From the NCBI GenBank assembly GCA_041484845.1, contig JBGPIK010000372.1, positions 1 to 6,813 on the forward strand: DNA of 6,813 nucleotides, given 5' to 3'. The stretch comes from JBGPIK01 sp041484845 (lineage in GTDB: Bacteria; Desulfobacterota; Binatia; UBA9968). Position 1 is the stretch's first letter, and each line of letters begins with the position of its first letter. Positions 6,443 through 6,813 of this stretch are shown piece after piece. The position numbers and the translations under genes are program-made. Below the pieces are notes generated by a model, which did not search any database, was not told the DNA's origin, and saw nothing but the letters and a program-made list of their open reading frames with translations.

Positions 6443-6623
6443 ACCCACCGGATTTTAGAAAACCTAAGAGAAACAGCGCCTTGAAGCCCAATAGGAAAGT
6501 TGGGCCAGTGCCAGCATGTACAAATAGTTTGTCAAACACCTTTTGCGTCAATACAATATGCCGACTGACAGACCGAAGCACTAACCCGCATTTTTCACAG
6601 TGCGAGGAAACGGATGACACTGT
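6443..6623. other. Non-coding stretch upstream of the rpmE promoter
   Basis: I find no gene here. One minus-strand frame is open through the stretch but its translation resembles nothing I recognise, and it continues out of frame into rpmE. Small symmetrical sequences are present: GCCCAA/TTGGGC (6486-6491 and 6500-6505), CACAGTG/CACTGTG (6596-6602 and 6618-6624) and the 11-base palindrome GACACTGTGTC (6616-6626). None is followed by a T run in the direction that would make a terminator. The rho gene, a common upstream neighbour of rpmE, is not here. Confidence 0.5.
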
Positions 6624-6804
6624 GTCGATCGAGAGGCGAGATCGGAAGAGCGAGGCACAGAGGCGAACAGTTTCAATGCCGTGTTCGGTGCTCGGTTCGC
6701 TGCTTGCGCTTTGCCACGGGCGTTCGCTCCAGCAACTCGGTTTGCGGGCTGCTCCAAGGCACAGGCTCATTGCCTCGGTCTGGAGAGCTCGCCTCTCGAT
6801 TGAC
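6624..6804. repeat. Foldable element bounded by a 17-base inverted repeat
   Basis: Bases 6628-6640 (ATCGAGAGGCGAG) are the exact reverse complement of 6788-6800. Three further bases pair outside one mismatch (6624-6626 with 6802-6804), so the arms match at 16 of 17 positions. Inside are smaller stems: 6663-6668 with 6722-6727, nested around 6678-6683 with 6715-6721 (one bulge), then 6731-6736 with 6748-6753, and immediately adjacent 6754-6761 with 6771-6778. The last two have one imperfect pair each, which is a G-U pair in a minus-strand RNA and an A-C mismatch in a plus-strand RNA. The imperfect pair in the outer stem is G-U only in a plus-strand RNA. No flanking target duplication is seen. 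It may be a miniature mobile repeat, a structured RNA or an assembly artefact. Confidence 0.5.
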
Positions 6805-6813
6805 TTTGATGTG

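Noticed and set aside
6486..6505. GCCCAA/TTGGGC stem as a terminator of an upstream gene
   Set aside because: The stem is only 6 bp and neither side is followed by a T run.
6523..6551. Second promoter candidate upstream of rpmE (TTGACG, 17 bases, ACTATT)
   Set aside because: The -10 matches only 3 of 6 positions, and a much better promoter lies closer to rpmE. A nearby TTGACA (6530-6535) has no usable -10.
6450..6813. End of a rho gene, expected upstream of rpmE in many bacteria
   Set aside because: No minus-strand frame shows Rho C-terminal sequence, and the frames translate to unrelated text.

Overview
The window is a compact bacterial chromosome segment in which every recognisable gene lies on the minus strand. 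Reading in the direction of transcription (high to low coordinates), it holds rpmE (ribosomal protein L31), prfA (release factor 1), prmC (release-factor glutamine methyltransferase), murA (UDP-GlcNAc enolpyruvyl transferase), hisD, hisB, hisH and the first 59 codons of hisA, which runs off the left edge. The order rpmE-prfA-prmC-murA-his is familiar from deltaproteobacterial (Geobacter-like) and related uncultured lineages. The moderately GC-rich sequence, Shine-Dalgarno starts and diderm-style MurA agree with that, but assignment to a lineage within or near Desulfobacterota, NC10, Rokubacteria or Binatota is only a guess.

Right edge to about 6392: about 420 bases with no convincing gene. 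The outer part (about 6624-6804) is bounded by a near-perfect 17-base inverted repeat and contains several nested smaller stems. It could be a small mobile-element-like repeat or a structured RNA. A 14-base word identical to the start of a common Illumina adapter lies at the inner edge of one arm, so an assembly artefact must be excluded. Nearer the gene is a good sigma70-type promoter (-35 at 6437-6442, 17-base spacer, -10 at 6414-6419), followed by a short leader and a strong ribosome site for rpmE.

6170-4046: rpmE is followed by a textbook intrinsic terminator (13-bp perfect stem and a U tract), then prfA and prmC. The prfA stop and prmC start share one base, and PrmC modifies the GGQ glutamine of the RF1 made by prfA. 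prmC in turn overlaps murA by 8 bases if murA starts at its family-consistent GTG.

4053-1: murA (first committed step of peptidoglycan synthesis) is followed 16 bases later by hisD. The hisG gene that often sits between them in this gene order is absent. hisD, hisB, hisH and hisA encode steps of histidine biosynthesis. Spacing is tight throughout except between hisB and hisH, where 83 bases hold a family of 8-base tandem repeats (core GGAGT on the coding strand) that can fold into a 13-bp hairpin. hisH has no visible Shine-Dalgarno sequence after it. This intergenic repeat, the missing hisG and the foldable region upstream of rpmE are the most unusual parts. I see no defence system, CRISPR array, tRNA, rRNA or transposase gene.
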